Source of the DNA: CANRPC01 sp964456095
GTDB taxonomy: Bacteria > Bacillota_I > Bacilli_A > RFN20 > CAG-449
Assembly: GCA_964456095.1 (NCBI GenBank)
Contig: CAYVZF010000006.1
Span: 1 to 44,023, forward strand
Length of the DNA stretch: 44,023 bases
Reading direction: 5' to 3'
Shown: in pieces, positions 23,638 through 32,632 of the stretch
How the letters are laid out: every line of letters starts with the position of its first letter
Position numbering within the stretch: position 1 is the stretch's first letter
Made by a program: the position numbers and the translations under genes
The notes under the pieces: generated by a model
Told to the model about the DNA's origin: nothing
Databases searched by the model: none
Seen by the model: only the letters and a program-made list of their open reading frames with translations

Positions 23638-23946
23638 ATGAAAATTAAAAAAGGTGATAAAGTTATAGTTATCGCTGGTGCTGATAAAGGTAAAATTGGC
23701 ACAGTTCAAAAAGCCTTCCCAAAATTAAACCGCGTTGTTGTTGATGGTGTTCATACTGTTACAAAGCATCAAAAACCAACACAAACTAATCCAAATGGTG
23801 GACGTGTTGAATTATACGCACCAATCGATGTTAGTAATGTTGCTATCTATGATGAAAAAACTAAAAAAGCAAGTCGTGTCGGTTATGTTTTTGAGAATGG
23901 TAAGAAAGTTCGTGTTAGCAAGGCTAGCGGAACAAAATTAAATTAA
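23638..23946 (+). CDS. rplX: 50S ribosomal protein L24
   Basis: L24 starts 50S assembly through a KOW domain. The 102-residue protein starts MKIKKGDKVIVIAGADKGKI and includes RVVVDGVHTVTKHQKP and a C-terminal KKVRVSKASGTKLN. The ATG at 23638 is taken because AAGGAGG lies in the 16-base gap; an in-frame start ten codons earlier overlaps rplN and precedes this site. Confidence 0.97.
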   Translation: MKIKKGDKVIVIAGADKGKIGTVQKAFPKLNRVVVDGVHTVTKHQKPTQTNPNGGRVELYAPIDVSNVAIYDEKTKKASRVGYVFENGKKVRVSKASGTKLN

Positions 23947-23960
23947 GGAGGGAGTAAATT

Positions 23961-24518
23961 ATGGCAAAAGAAACTTATGTTGCACGTTTAAGACAAATCT
24001 ATAAAGATGAAATCGTAAAAACATTAATTGAAAAATATAATTATTCTTCTGTTATGGAAGTCCCTCACGTTGAAAAAATCGTTATCAACATTGGTGTAGG
24101 TGATGCAACTCAAAATTCTAAATTATTAGAAGATTCAGTTAATGAACTTACAGTTATCTCAGGTCAAAAACCAGTAATAACAAAAGCTAAAAAATCAATT
24201 GCTTCCTTCAAATTAAGAGAAGGACAACAAATTGGTTGTAAAGTAACTCTTCGTGGAAATAGAATGTACGAATTCTTAGATAAATTAGTAACTATTTCTC
24301 TTCCACGTGTACGTGATTTCCGTGGCGTTAGTAAGAGTGCATTTGACGGAAGAGGAAACTATACACTTGGTATTAAAGAACAATTAATCTTCCCAGAAAT
24401 CAATTATGATAAAATTGGTAAGATTCGTGGTATGGACATTGTTATAGTTACAACGGCAAAAACTGATGAAGAAGCATATACTCTTCTATCAGAACTTGGT
24501 ATGCCGTTTGCTAAATAG
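23961..24518 (+). CDS. rplE: 50S ribosomal protein L5
   Basis: L5 binds 5S rRNA and contacts P-site tRNA. The 185-residue protein shows VEKIVINIGVGDATQNSKLL, SGQKPVITKAKKSIASFKLR, VTLRGNRMYEFLDKL and FDGRGNYTLGIKEQLIFPEI. It has the usual length and an AAGGAGG before the ATG. Confidence 0.98.
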   Translation: MAKETYVARLRQIYKDEIVKTLIEKYNYSSVMEVPHVEKIVINIGVGDATQNSKLLEDSVNELTVISGQKPVITKAKKSIASFKLREGQQIGCKVTLRGNRMYEFLDKLVTISLPRVRDFRGVSKSAFDGRGNYTLGIKEQLIFPEINYDKIGKIRGMDIVIVTTAKTDEEAYTLLSELGMPFAK

Positions 24519-24529
24519 GAGGATGAGTT

Positions 24530-24715
24530 ATGGCAAAAACATCTATTAAAGTTCGCTGCAGTCGCCCACAAAAATTCAAAGTAAGAGAATATTCTCGTTG
24601 CTCACGTTGTGGTCGTCCGCACTCAGTCATCCGTAAATTCGGTATCTGCCGTATCTGCTTAAGAGAACTTGCATACAAAGGTGAAATTCCTGGTATGAAG
24701 AAATCTAGCTGGTAG
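24530..24715 (+). CDS. rpsN: 30S ribosomal protein S14, zinc type
   Basis: The 61-residue protein is the short zinc-binding form of S14. Cysteines in CSRCGRPH and CRICLREL form the CxxC...CxxC zinc ribbon, and the C-terminus GEIPGMKKSSW is canonical. Bacteria with this form sometimes keep a zinc-free paralogue elsewhere; none is in the window. Confidence 0.98.
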   Translation: MAKTSIKVRCSRPQKFKVREYSRCSRCGRPHSVIRKFGICRICLRELAYKGEIPGMKKSSW

Positions 24716-24739
24716 GCTTCGGAAAAGGAGGAAAATATA

Positions 24740-25138
24740 ATGGGAATGACAGATCCAATTGCAGATATGCTTACAAGAATTCGTAATGCTAATGCAATGC
24801 ATGCAGATAAAGTATCCATGCCTTCATCAAAATTAAAATTAGCTATTGCTGAAATTTTAAAGAATGAAGGATTTATCAATGACTTTTCCGTCGCTACAGA
24901 AGGCGCTAAAAAGGAATTGACAATTAATTTAAAATATGGAGTAAACGGAGTAAAAGTTATTTCAGGATTAAAGAAAATTTCTAAACCTGGACTTCGTGTT
25001 ACAGTTCCATGCGATAAACTTCCACGCGTATTGAATGGTTTAGGTATTGCTATCATATCAACATCACAAGGTGTTATGACTGATAAAAATGCTAGAAAAT
25101 TAGGTATCGGTGGCGAAGTCATCGCTTACATTTGGTAG
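24740..25138 (+). CDS. rpsH: 30S ribosomal protein S8
   Basis: S8 binds the central domain of 16S rRNA and represses the spc operon in E. coli. The 132-residue protein has DPIADMLTRIRNANAMHADK at residues 5-24, GLKKISKPGLRV, and the GIAIISTSQGVMTDKNARK motif, with GGEVIAYIW at the end. The start is placed by AAAAGGAGG in the 24-base gap. Confidence 0.98.
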   Translation: MGMTDPIADMLTRIRNANAMHADKVSMPSSKLKLAIAEILKNEGFINDFSVATEGAKKELTINLKYGVNGVKVISGLKKISKPGLRVTVPCDKLPRVLNGLGIAIISTSQGVMTDKNARKLGIGGEVIAYIW

Positions 25139-25152
25139 GAGGATAGAAAAAT

Positions 25153-25698
25153 ATGTCAAGAATTGGTAAAAAACCTATCGTTATCCCTGCTGGTGTAACA
25201 ATTACAATTAATGAAGGTAATGTTGTTGAAGTAAAAGGACCTAAAGGAACTTTAACTAATACATTTGATTCAAGAATTGCAATTGAAATTAAAGATAATG
25301 AATGTGTTCTAACACGTCCTGATGAATCAAAATTGATGAAAACATTACATGGTACAACACGTGCATTATTACATAATATGGTAGTTGGTGTTTCTGAAGG
25401 ATTCAGCAAGAAACTTGATATCGTTGGTATTGGTTATCGTGCTGCTTTAAGAGGCAAAAACTTAGTATTAAATATTGGTTACTCTCACGAAGTAGTAATC
25501 GTTCCTAGTGAAGGTGTTACAATTAATGTTATCGATCCAACTCACTTAGAAGTTACAGGATATGATAAACAAAAAGTTGGTCAAATTGCTGCACAAATTC
25601 GTGCTGTTAGAGAACCAGAACCTTACTTAGGTAAAGGTATTAAATATAAAGATGAAGTTATCCTCCGTAAAGAAGGAAAACGTGCATCTAAGAAATAA
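25153..25698 (+). CDS. rplF: 50S ribosomal protein L6
   Basis: L6 lies near the factor-binding site. The 181-residue protein has the duplicated fold with SRIGKKPIVIPAGVTITI, GTTRALLHNMVVGVSEGF and the second-half signature PEPYLGKGIKYKDEVILRKE. The length is normal. The AGGAGG site overlaps the rpsH stop. Confidence 0.98.
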   Translation: MSRIGKKPIVIPAGVTITINEGNVVEVKGPKGTLTNTFDSRIAIEIKDNECVLTRPDESKLMKTLHGTTRALLHNMVVGVSEGFSKKLDIVGIGYRAALRGKNLVLNIGYSHEVVIVPSEGVTINVIDPTHLEVTGYDKQKVGQIAAQIRAVREPEPYLGKGIKYKDEVILRKEGKRASKK

Positions 25699-25720
25699 TG
25701 GGAAAGGAGAATAGTTAGTT

Positions 25721-26095
25721 ATGATTAATAAAGTATCGAGAAATGAAAATCGTTTACGTCGTCATGCTCGTATTCGTAAAGTTGTTAACGGTGTTAGAAA
25801 ATTAAACGGTACAGCTGAATGCCCTCGTTTAAGTGTATTCCGTTCTAATTCCCATATTCATGCACAAATTATTGATGATGTTAAAGGTGTTACATTAGTA
25901 TCTTGTTCAAGTGTTTCTTTAAAACTTGAAAATGGTTCAAATGTTGAAGCTGCAAAAATAGTTGGTGCAGAAATTGCTAAATTAGCTGTTTCAAAAGGTA
26001 TTGAAAAAGTAGTCTTTGACCGTTCTGGATATTTATATCACGGACGTGTTCAAGCTCTTGCAGATGCTGCTAGAGAAAACGGCTTAAAATTCTAG
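25721..26095 (+). CDS. rplR: 50S ribosomal protein L18
   Basis: L18 carries 5S rRNA into the 50S subunit with L5. The 124-residue protein has a basic N-terminus with RLRRHARIRKVVNG, then RLSVFRSNSHIHAQIIDDV and a C-terminal FDRSGYLYHGRVQALADAAR. AAAGGAG lies in the 22-base gap. Confidence 0.98.
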   Translation: MINKVSRNENRLRRHARIRKVVNGVRKLNGTAECPRLSVFRSNSHIHAQIIDDVKGVTLVSCSSVSLKLENGSNVEAAKIVGAEIAKLAVSKGIEKVVFDRSGYLYHGRVQALADAARENGLKF

Positions 26096-26106
26096 GAGGA
26101 GTAATT

Positions 26107-26703
26107 ATGGCAGAAGAAGAAAAAGTAGTAGCTTCTAAAGAAGCAACATCACAAGAACGTCCTCAAGGTGCTAGAGCTCCTAGAAACGGACGCCAAGGAA
26201 AACCTTCAGGAAAGAAACCTAGTGCACGTGGCCCTAGAAGAGAAGAAAAACAATATGAAGAAAGAGTAGTCGCAATTAATCGTGTTTCAAGAACTGTTAA
26301 AGGTGGACGTAAAATGCGTTTTGCTGCTCTTGTAGTTGTTGGTGATGGAAAAGGCAATGTCGGTTATGGTACTGGTAAAGCAATTGAAGTCCCAGAAGCA
26401 ATTAAAAAAGCATTAGAAAATGCAAAAAGAAATATGATTCATATTACTTTAGTTAAAAATGGAACAGTTTCTCATGATATCGAAGGTAATTTCAGCGCAT
26501 GTAAAGTTTATTTAAAACCTGCACCTGAAGGTACTGGAGTTATCGCTGGTGGACCAGTTCGTGCTGTATTGGAACTTGCTGGTGTTAAAAATATTTACTC
26601 AAAAGTATATGGTTCTAGAACACCAATCAATTGTATCAGAGCAACTATTGATGGCTTAAATAATATTAAGACATATGCTCAAGTTCAATTGTTACGTAAA
26701 TAA
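26107..26703 (+). CDS. rpsE: 30S ribosomal protein S5 with N-terminal extension
   Basis: S5 supports decoding accuracy. The conserved part begins at about residue 48 with EERVVAINRVSRTVKGGR and contains VVVGDGKGNVGYGTGKAIEV and AGGPVRAVLELAGVKNIYSK. The 198-residue protein is about 30 residues longer than usual. The added N-terminus is first acidic and then rich in Arg, Lys, Gly and Pro, so it is probably disordered. The next gene is rplO, 12 bases on, without an rpmD between. Confidence 0.97.
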   Translation: MAEEEKVVASKEATSQERPQGARAPRNGRQGKPSGKKPSARGPRREEKQYEERVVAINRVSRTVKGGRKMRFAALVVVGDGKGNVGYGTGKAIEVPEAIKKALENAKRNMIHITLVKNGTVSHDIEGNFSACKVYLKPAPEGTGVIAGGPVRAVLELAGVKNIYSKVYGSRTPINCIRATIDGLNNIKTYAQVQLLRK

Positions 26704-26715
26704 GGAGGGACATAC

Positions 26716-27156
26716 ATGAAACTTAATGAATTACATTATGTAGAAGGTTCCCGCAAAACTGCTAAAAGACAAGGCCGTGGATATGGTTCTGGTCTTGGTA
26801 AAAATGGTGGTAGCGGTCATAAAGGTCAAAAATCAAGATCTGGCGGTGGAGTTCGTCTTGGATTCGAAGGTGGACAAAACCCAATTTTCAGAAGACTTCC
26901 TAAAAGAGGTTTCACAAGTCATGTAAAAAATGATTATGCAATTGTTAATACTATTTTATTAAATAGATTTGATGATGGTACAGTTGTTACTCCTGCATTA
27001 CTTTGTGAAAAAGGTTTAATTAATAAACAATATCATCTCGTTAAAATCTTAGGCGATGGAAAACTTGAAAAGAAATTAACAGTTCAAGCTAATAAATTTT
27101 CTGATAGCGCAGTTAAAGCTATCGAAAATGCTGGCGGAAAAACTGAGGTGATTTAA
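26716..27156 (+). CDS. rplO: 50S ribosomal protein L15
   Basis: L15 is a late 50S assembly protein. The 146-residue product shows KRQGRGYGSGLGKNGGSGHK, GVRLGFEGGQNPIFRRLPKR and a C-terminal KFSDSAVKAIENAGGKTEVI. The GAGGTG site of secY is in its last codons and secY begins one base after the stop. Confidence 0.98.
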   Translation: MKLNELHYVEGSRKTAKRQGRGYGSGLGKNGGSGHKGQKSRSGGGVRLGFEGGQNPIFRRLPKRGFTSHVKNDYAIVNTILLNRFDDGTVVTPALLCEKGLINKQYHLVKILGDGKLEKKLTVQANKFSDSAVKAIENAGGKTEVI

Positions 27157-27157
27157 T

Positions 27158-28498
27158 ATGAGGAAACTCGTTGCCATATTTAAAAATAAAGATGTAAGAG
27201 ATAGAATCCTATTTACTCTTGGTATAATGTTAATCTTCCGTATTGGAGCATCTATTACTGTTCCTGGTGTTACTATTGAACAAGAGATGGATACAAGTAA
27301 CGTTTTAAGTTTAATGAACTTACTTGGTGGTGGTGCTTTACAAAGCTTCTCGCTATTCGCGTTAGGTGTTTCACCATATATTACATCATCTATTATAATT
27401 CAGCTCCTTTCGATGGATGTTCTTCCAGCATTAACTGAACTTACAAAGCAAGGTCAAAACGGAAGAAAGAAAATTGAAATGGCAACACGTTATCTCACAT
27501 TAGTTCTTGGAGCTGTTCAAGCATATGGTATTATTGTTACTATGCAAAATACTGATGTTATATCTATCCCTGATACTTCATTTTGGGGATATTTCAAAAT
27601 TATTATTTTCTTACTAGCAGGCTCAATGCTTGTAATGTGGATGGCAGACCAAATTACTGTTAAAGGTATTGGTAATGGTGTATCAATGATTATTTTTATT
27701 GGTATTATATCTAGTTTGCCAACACAAATGTATTCAGCTCTAGAATATTTCTTTGGAACAGAATTAATAACAGGTGATAGTGCTAGAATAATTCAAGGTG
27801 CTGGTAAACTTGGTTTATACTTAGTTGCGTATTTATTAATTATTCTGTTTGTTATATTTATTGAACAATCTGTTCGAAAGATTCCAATTCAACAATCAGG
27901 TAAAGGTGGAGCATTAGTTGCAAAAGCAAATAATTCTTCATTCTTGCCAATAAAAATTAACTCTGCTGGAGTTATGCCTGTCATCTTTGCTAGTTCAATT
28001 ATGATGGCACCTGCAGTACTTGTTAGTTTCTTCATTGACGATGTAAGTGAAAATCTTCAAAATATACTTAATATATTTACATCATCTGCTTTAGTCGATA
28101 TGCCTTGGTTTGATGGTGAAACTTGGCAAATGCCATGGGGACTTATAATATATGTTGTTTTGACTTTTGCATTCTCATTCTTCTATAGTAATTTAACTAT
28201 TAATCCAGAAAAAATGGCAGAAGATTTCCAACGTAATGGTAATTATATCCCAGGTATAAGACCAGGAAATGAAACACATCGTTATATTCAAAAAGTATTA
28301 AATAGAGTTACTTTCCTTGGTGCAACTGCATTAACATTAATTGCGGCTTTACCAATAGTGCTTACATTATTAGGTGTAGTTCCTGAATCTCTTGCTTTAG
28401 GTGGAACTGGTATGATCATTGTTGTAGGTGTTGCTCTTGAAACAATGAATCAAATCAATGGTTTACTTGCAAGTAATGACCACGCTAACGTAATTTAA
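27158..28498 (+). CDS. secY: Protein translocase subunit SecY
   Basis: SecY forms the protein-conducting channel in the membrane. The 446-residue protein has ten predicted membrane helices, with ISPYITSSIII-like plug-region sequence near residue 73 and the QLLSMDVLP segment. Conserved cytoplasmic loops include the IPIQQSGKGGALV region and the C5 loop QRNGNYIPGIRPG. It is spaced one base from rplO. SecE and SecG are not in the window. Confidence 0.97.
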   Translation: MRKLVAIFKNKDVRDRILFTLGIMLIFRIGASITVPGVTIEQEMDTSNVLSLMNLLGGGALQSFSLFALGVSPYITSSIIIQLLSMDVLPALTELTKQGQNGRKKIEMATRYLTLVLGAVQAYGIIVTMQNTDVISIPDTSFWGYFKIIIFLLAGSMLVMWMADQITVKGIGNGVSMIIFIGIISSLPTQMYSALEYFFGTELITGDSARIIQGAGKLGLYLVAYLLIILFVIFIEQSVRKIPIQQSGKGGALVAKANNSSFLPIKINSAGVMPVIFASSIMMAPAVLVSFFIDDVSENLQNILNIFTSSALVDMPWFDGETWQMPWGLIIYVVLTFAFSFFYSNLTINPEKMAEDFQRNGNYIPGIRPGNETHRYIQKVLNRVTFLGATALTLIAALPIVLTLLGVVPESLALGGTGMIIVVGVALETMNQINGLLASNDHANVI

Positions 28499-28512
28499 AA
28501 AAGAGGTTTGTT

Positions 28513-29175
28513 ATGAGCTATAAAAATCTCATTATTATGGGGCCACCTGGTGCAGGTAAAGGTACTCAATCAGAAAGAATTGTTGCTAGTCTAAATATTC
28601 CACATATATCAACTGGTGATATGTTTCGCGAAGCTATTGCTTCGAAATCGGAACTTGGTTTATTAGCGGCTTCATATATTAATCAAGGACAATTAGTCCC
28701 TGATGATCTCACAATTAAACTAGTTAAAGAAAGATTAGCTAGAAAAGATTGTGAAAATGGATATTTATTAGATGGCTTTCCTCGTACTTTAGCTCAAGCT
28801 GAAGCGTTAGAGGAGTTAACTAATAATATATCTCGTACGATTGATTTAGTAATAAATGTAGATGTTAATTTAAATTTATTGATTGATCGTATTTCTGGAC
28901 GTAGAGTTTGTTCTAAATGTGGTAATTCATATCATATAGTTACAAAAAAATCATTGAAAGATGGTATATGTGATTCATGTGGTGGAGAATTAATACAAAG
29001 AAAAGACGATACTAAGGAAAGTCTTGATGTTCGTTTGCATGCTTATGAAAATCAAACAAAACCTCTTATTGAGTTTTATCAAAATAAAGGATTGTTAAAA
29101 AATGTTGATGGACAACAAGATATTAATAAAGTTTTTGAAGACATTCTAGTAATCTTAAAAGGAGAAAATAGATGA
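28513..29175 (+). CDS. adk: Adenylate kinase, zinc-lid type
   Basis: Adk balances AMP, ADP and ATP. The 220-residue protein has the P-loop GPPGAGKGTQ near residue 10, ISTGDMFR, the DGFPRTLAQA motif, and a lid with CSKCG and CDSCG that binds zinc. The long lid form is normal for Bacillota. The TGA stop overlaps the map start as ATGA. Confidence 0.97.
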   Translation: MSYKNLIIMGPPGAGKGTQSERIVASLNIPHISTGDMFREAIASKSELGLLAASYINQGQLVPDDLTIKLVKERLARKDCENGYLLDGFPRTLAQAEALEELTNNISRTIDLVINVDVNLNLLIDRISGRRVCSKCGNSYHIVTKKSLKDGICDSCGGELIQRKDDTKESLDVRLHAYENQTKPLIEFYQNKGLLKNVDGQQDINKVFEDILVILKGENR

Positions 29176-29939
29176 TTATCATCAAATCAGACCGTGAAAT
29201 AGAACTTATGAAAGAAGCTGGAAAAGTTGTTGGTAAGGTATTTGATGAAATCGGTTGTATTTGCAAAGAAGGAGTGACAACACTTGAAATTGCTAAGAAA
29301 GCTGAACAAGTGATTCGTTCCTTCGGTGCTAAACCGACATTTAAAGGATACAATGGCTTTAAAGGTGTAATATGTGTTTCTGTTAATGATGAAATTATTC
29401 ACGGAATTCCATCTCATCGTAAATTAAAAAATGGTGATATTGTTTCATGCGATGTTGGTGCAACATTAAATGGATATGTTGGTGATGCATGCAGAACATT
29501 TATCGTTGGAAATGCTGATGAAAATGCTAAAAGACTTGTTAAAGTTACAGAAGAATGTTTTTTCAAAGCTGTCGAACTTGTTAAACCAGGAGTTCGTCTA
29601 TCTACAATCTCTCATGCAGTACAAGTCCATGCAGAGGGAAATGGATATTCTGTATTAAAAGATTTTACCGGTCATGGTATTGGTAGAAATTTACATGAAG
29701 ATCCAAGTATTCCAAATTATGGTCAAGAAGGTCATGGACCTACATTAAAAAAAGGTATGTGTTTATGTATCGAACCTATGATTATGGAAGGTACTGATGA
29801 ATATATTGTATTAGATGATGGTTGGACTGTTAAGACAAAAGACCACAAGCTCTCTAGTCATTATGAGAACACCATCGTTGTTACAGAAGATGGATGTGAA
29901 ATCCTAACTTTTGGGAATAAGGAGGTGTCACATGGCTAA
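29172..29939 (+). CDS. map: Methionine aminopeptidase, type I
   Basis: Map removes the initiator methionine from new proteins. The 255-residue enzyme shows all five metal ligands: aspartates in SCDVGATLNGYVGDACRTF, histidine in GHGIGRNLHEDPSIPNYG, and glutamates in CIEPMIM and YENTIVVTEDG. No N-terminal zinc finger is present. It overlaps adk by four bases and infA by eight. Confidence 0.97.
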   Translation: MIIIKSDREIELMKEAGKVVGKVFDEIGCICKEGVTTLEIAKKAEQVIRSFGAKPTFKGYNGFKGVICVSVNDEIIHGIPSHRKLKNGDIVSCDVGATLNGYVGDACRTFIVGNADENAKRLVKVTEECFFKAVELVKPGVRLSTISHAVQVHAEGNGYSVLKDFTGHGIGRNLHEDPSIPNYGQEGHGPTLKKGMCLCIEPMIMEGTDEYIVLDDGWTVKTKDHKLSSHYENTIVVTEDGCEILTFGNKEVSHG

Positions 29940-30150
29940 AGGTGACGTTATTGAGGTCGAAGCGGTTGTCGTTGAAACATTACCTAATGCTCAATTTAAG
30001 GTAAAGTTAGAAAATGGCGTTGTGATATTAGCCCACGTTTCTGGTAAAATCCGTATGAATTACATTCGCATTTTACCAGGTGATAGAGTCACAATAGAAT
30101 TATCACCGTATGATTTAACACGTGGCAGAATTACGTTCCGTTATAAATAG
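29932..30150 (+). CDS. infA: Translation initiation factor IF-1
   Basis: IF-1 is a 72-residue OB-fold protein that blocks the A site at initiation. It shows MAKGDVIEVEAVVVETLPNA, a central FKVKLENGVVILAHVSGKIR and RILPGDRVTIELSPYDLTRG. The start at 29932 follows AAGGAGG inside map. A longer in-frame version starting seven codons earlier would include that site and is rejected. Confidence 0.97.
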   Translation: MAKGDVIEVEAVVVETLPNAQFKVKLENGVVILAHVSGKIRMNYIRILPGDRVTIELSPYDLTRGRITFRYK

Positions 30151-30179
30151 GAACAATTTATTAGGAGGAATTTAAAATT

Positions 30180-30293
30180 ATGAAAGTAAGACCTTCAGTA
30201 AAACCAATTTGTGATAAGTGCAAGGTTATTCGTAGAAAAGGCAAAGTTATGGTAATTTGTCAAAATCCAAAGCACAAACAAAGACAAGGTTAA
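30180..30293 (+). CDS. rpmJ: 50S ribosomal protein L36
   Basis: L36 is the smallest ribosomal protein. The 37-residue product reads MKVRPSVKPICDKCKVIRRK, then GKVMVICQNPKHKQRQG. The zinc-binding residues CxxC...C...H are complete. AGGAGG lies in the 29-base gap after infA. Confidence 0.97.
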   Translation: MKVRPSVKPICDKCKVIRRKGKVMVICQNPKHKQRQG

Positions 30294-30316
30294 TTAATTT
30301 AGGAGGAAAATAGTAA

Positions 30317-30691
30317 ATGGCTCGTATTGTTGGTGTAGATATACCAAATGACAAACGTGTAGTTGTTTCCCTTACCTATATTTATGGTATTGGATTATCA
30401 ACAGCTAAACAAATTTTAAAAGCTGTTAATATTTCTGAAGATATTCGTGTTAAAAATCTTTCAGAAGAACAACTTACTGCTATTCGTAGTGAAGTAGCAA
30501 AATATAAAGTAGAAGGTGATCTTAGAAGAGAAGTATCACTTAACATTAAACGTCTATCTGAAATTGGCTGCTATCGTGGCTTAAGACACAGAAAAGGACT
30601 TCCAGTCCGCGGACAAAGAACAAAAACTAATGCTCGTACTCGCAAAGGACCTAAAAAGACAATTGCGAATAAAAAGCAAGCAGTTAAGTAG
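30317..30691 (+). CDS. rpsM: 30S ribosomal protein S13
   Basis: S13 contacts P-site tRNA and the 50S subunit. The 124-residue protein shows ARIVGVDIPNDKRVVVSLTY, YGIGLSTAKQIL and the C-terminal GLPVRGQRTKTNARTRKGPK. Length is normal. It is preceded by AGGAGG in a 23-base gap. Confidence 0.98.
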   Translation: MARIVGVDIPNDKRVVVSLTYIYGIGLSTAKQILKAVNISEDIRVKNLSEEQLTAIRSEVAKYKVEGDLRREVSLNIKRLSEIGCYRGLRHRKGLPVRGQRTKTNARTRKGPKKTIANKKQAVK

Positions 30692-30710
30692 AAAGTGAGG
30701 AGTTAATTAT

Positions 30711-31103
30711 ATGGCAAAGAAATCTGCAGCACCTCGTAAAAAGAAAATAAAGAGAAGTTATACTAAGGGTGTAGCGCACATCCATTCAACTTTTAATAAT
30801 ACTATTGTAACAATCACTGATGAAGCTGGAAATGCAATTGCATGGTCTTCAGCTGGTGCTCTTGGTTATAAAGGTGCAAAAAAATCCACTCCATTTGCGG
30901 CTCAACAAGCTGCTGAAGCTTGTGCAAAAGTTGCAGTTGATCAAGGTTTAAAAACTGTTGATGTAGATGTTAAAGGACCTGGTCCAGGACGTGAATCAGC
31001 GTTAAGAAGCTTACAAGCTGCTGGTTTAACAATCCAAACAATTACTGATACAACACCTATTCCACATAATGGATGTCGTCCACCAAAACGCCCACGTGGA
31101 TAA
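30711..31103 (+). CDS. rpsK: 30S ribosomal protein S11
   Basis: S11 forms part of the 30S platform. The 130-residue protein has a basic N-terminus, GVAHIHSTFNNTIVTITDE, KGPGPGRESALRSLQAAGL and the terminal PHNGCRPPKRPRG. GTGAGGAG precedes the ATG. Confidence 0.98.
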   Translation: MAKKSAAPRKKKIKRSYTKGVAHIHSTFNNTIVTITDEAGNAIAWSSAGALGYKGAKKSTPFAAQQAAEACAKVAVDQGLKTVDVDVKGPGPGRESALRSLQAAGLTIQTITDTTPIPHNGCRPPKRPRG

Positions 31104-31134
31104 TAATTGAAGTTTTTAAAGGGAGGATTAATAA

Positions 31135-32085
31135 ATGAAAAAATTCGAAAAACCAGAATTTAAAATCGCAACTTATGATACTGTCGATAATTCCGGCAAG
31201 TTTGTTATCGAACCTCTTGAAAGAGGATTTGGATTAACTTTAGGAAATGCTTTAAGAAGAGTACTTCTATCATCGCTCCCAGGCGCAAGCGTATACGCTA
31301 TTGAAGTTGAAGGCGCACGCCATGAATTCTCTTCTCTTGATGGTATAGAAGAAGATGTTACATCTATCGTATTGAATTTAAAAGAATTAGTATTATCAAT
31401 CGATGATGAAACAGAATCAAATCACAAACTTACAATTGATGTTAAAGGTGAACAAGTTGTTACAGCAGGTGACATTGTTTGCCCAACTGGCATTGAAGTA
31501 ATTAATAAAGATTTAGTTCTTGCTCATGTAGGACCAACTGGTCATTTAGTTATGACTATTTATTGCCGTAATGGTAGAGGATATGTTACAGCAGAAGGAA
31601 ACAAAACAAGAAATTTCCCAATTGGAATGATTCCAACTGATTCAAATTATTCTCCTGTTACAAAAGTATCATACTCAGTTGATTCAACACGTGTAGGACA
31701 TAATTCAAATTATGATTCATTAACTTTAGAAGTTACTACTAATGGTTCAATGCTTCCACAAGAAGCTGTTTCTCTTGCAGCAAAAATCTTAGTTGCTCAC
31801 TTTGATTTATTTGTTGGCTTAACTGAAATTGCTCAATCTACAGAAGTATTAAATGAAACAATTGAAGAACCTAAAAATAAATATCAAGATATGACAATTG
31901 AAGAATTAGATCTATCAGTTCGTTCATATAACTGCCTCAAGAGAGCGGCTATTGCAACAGTCATGGAATTGACACAAAAGACTGAAGAAGATATGATGAA
32001 AGTTAAAAATCTTGGTAAAAAATCTCTTAAAGAAGTTAAAGATAAACTTGCAGAAATTGGTCTTGGCTTTAGAGAATACGAATAG
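31135..32085 (+). CDS. rpoA: RNA polymerase alpha subunit
   Basis: RpoA scaffolds RNA polymerase assembly. The 316-residue protein has the dimerising N-terminal domain, with FVIEPLERGFGLTLGNALRR near residues 23-42 and a later GHNSNYDSLTLEV block. After a linker comes the C-terminal domain with LDLSVRSYNCLKRAAIATV and VKNLGKKSLKEVKDKL, the surface that binds UP elements and activators. GGGAGG lies in the 31-base gap after rpsK. Confidence 0.98.
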   Translation: MKKFEKPEFKIATYDTVDNSGKFVIEPLERGFGLTLGNALRRVLLSSLPGASVYAIEVEGARHEFSSLDGIEEDVTSIVLNLKELVLSIDDETESNHKLTIDVKGEQVVTAGDIVCPTGIEVINKDLVLAHVGPTGHLVMTIYCRNGRGYVTAEGNKTRNFPIGMIPTDSNYSPVTKVSYSVDSTRVGHNSNYDSLTLEVTTNGSMLPQEAVSLAAKILVAHFDLFVGLTEIAQSTEVLNETIEEPKNKYQDMTIEELDLSVRSYNCLKRAAIATVMELTQKTEEDMMKVKNLGKKSLKEVKDKLAEIGLGFREYE

Positions 32086-32096
32086 GAGGAAAACTA

Positions 32097-32501
32097 ATGG
32101 CTACTATTGGACGTAAAAATGTACATGGTAAAGGCGGTGTTCGTTTTAAAACAGGTTATACCGCTAGTAAATATAAATCAATGCTTCGTACAGCCGTAAC
32201 AGATTTAATTGTACATGAAGAAATCACTGTTACACAAACTGTTGCACGTGACTTATCTGCTCTTGCTGATAAAATGGTTACACTAGGCAAAAGAGGAGAT
32301 TTACACGCTAGAAGACTTGCAGCATCTACTGTCCGTGATGTTTGGGCAGATGAAAAGAATAATGTAACTGCACTTCAAAAATTATTTAGTGATATCGCAC
32401 CACGTTATAAAGATAGAAATGGTGGATATACACGCGTTTTAAAAGTTGCAAATCGTCGTGGTGATAATGCACCAATGGCAATTGTTACTTTTGTAAAATA
32501 A
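32097..32501 (+). CDS. rplQ: 50S ribosomal protein L17
   Basis: L17 lies near the tunnel exit. The 134-residue protein is a little longer than the usual 115-125. It has the characteristic SMLRTAVTDLIVHEEITVTQ, ARDLSALADKMVTLGKRGDL and GGYTRVLKVANRRGDNAPMA blocks. Unlike the common MxxRKLGR start, this one opens MATIGRKNVHGKGG. It is the last gene before the superoperon terminator. Confidence 0.96.
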   Translation: MATIGRKNVHGKGGVRFKTGYTASKYKSMLRTAVTDLIVHEEITVTQTVARDLSALADKMVTLGKRGDLHARRLAASTVRDVWADEKNNVTALQKLFSDIAPRYKDRNGGYTRVLKVANRRGDNAPMAIVTFVK

Positions 32502-32542
32502 AATATAAAAAAGGGCTATATATTGGCTCTTTTTTATATTTT
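32500..32542 (+). terminator. Terminator of the S10-spc-alpha superoperon
   Basis: An A-rich arm ending in AAAAAAGGGC (to about 32515) pairs with GCTCTTTTTTATATT (from 32526), giving a long stem with a 10-nt loop and an internal T-run. It follows the rplQ stop directly. Confidence 0.85.
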
Positions 32543-32632
32543 AAAAATGTAAGCAGTTTCATAAATTAAAAATAGAAAAAGGTACGATTTTTGTAGAATT
32601 TATATTGTTATAAGAGTAGAATATTAACAAGT

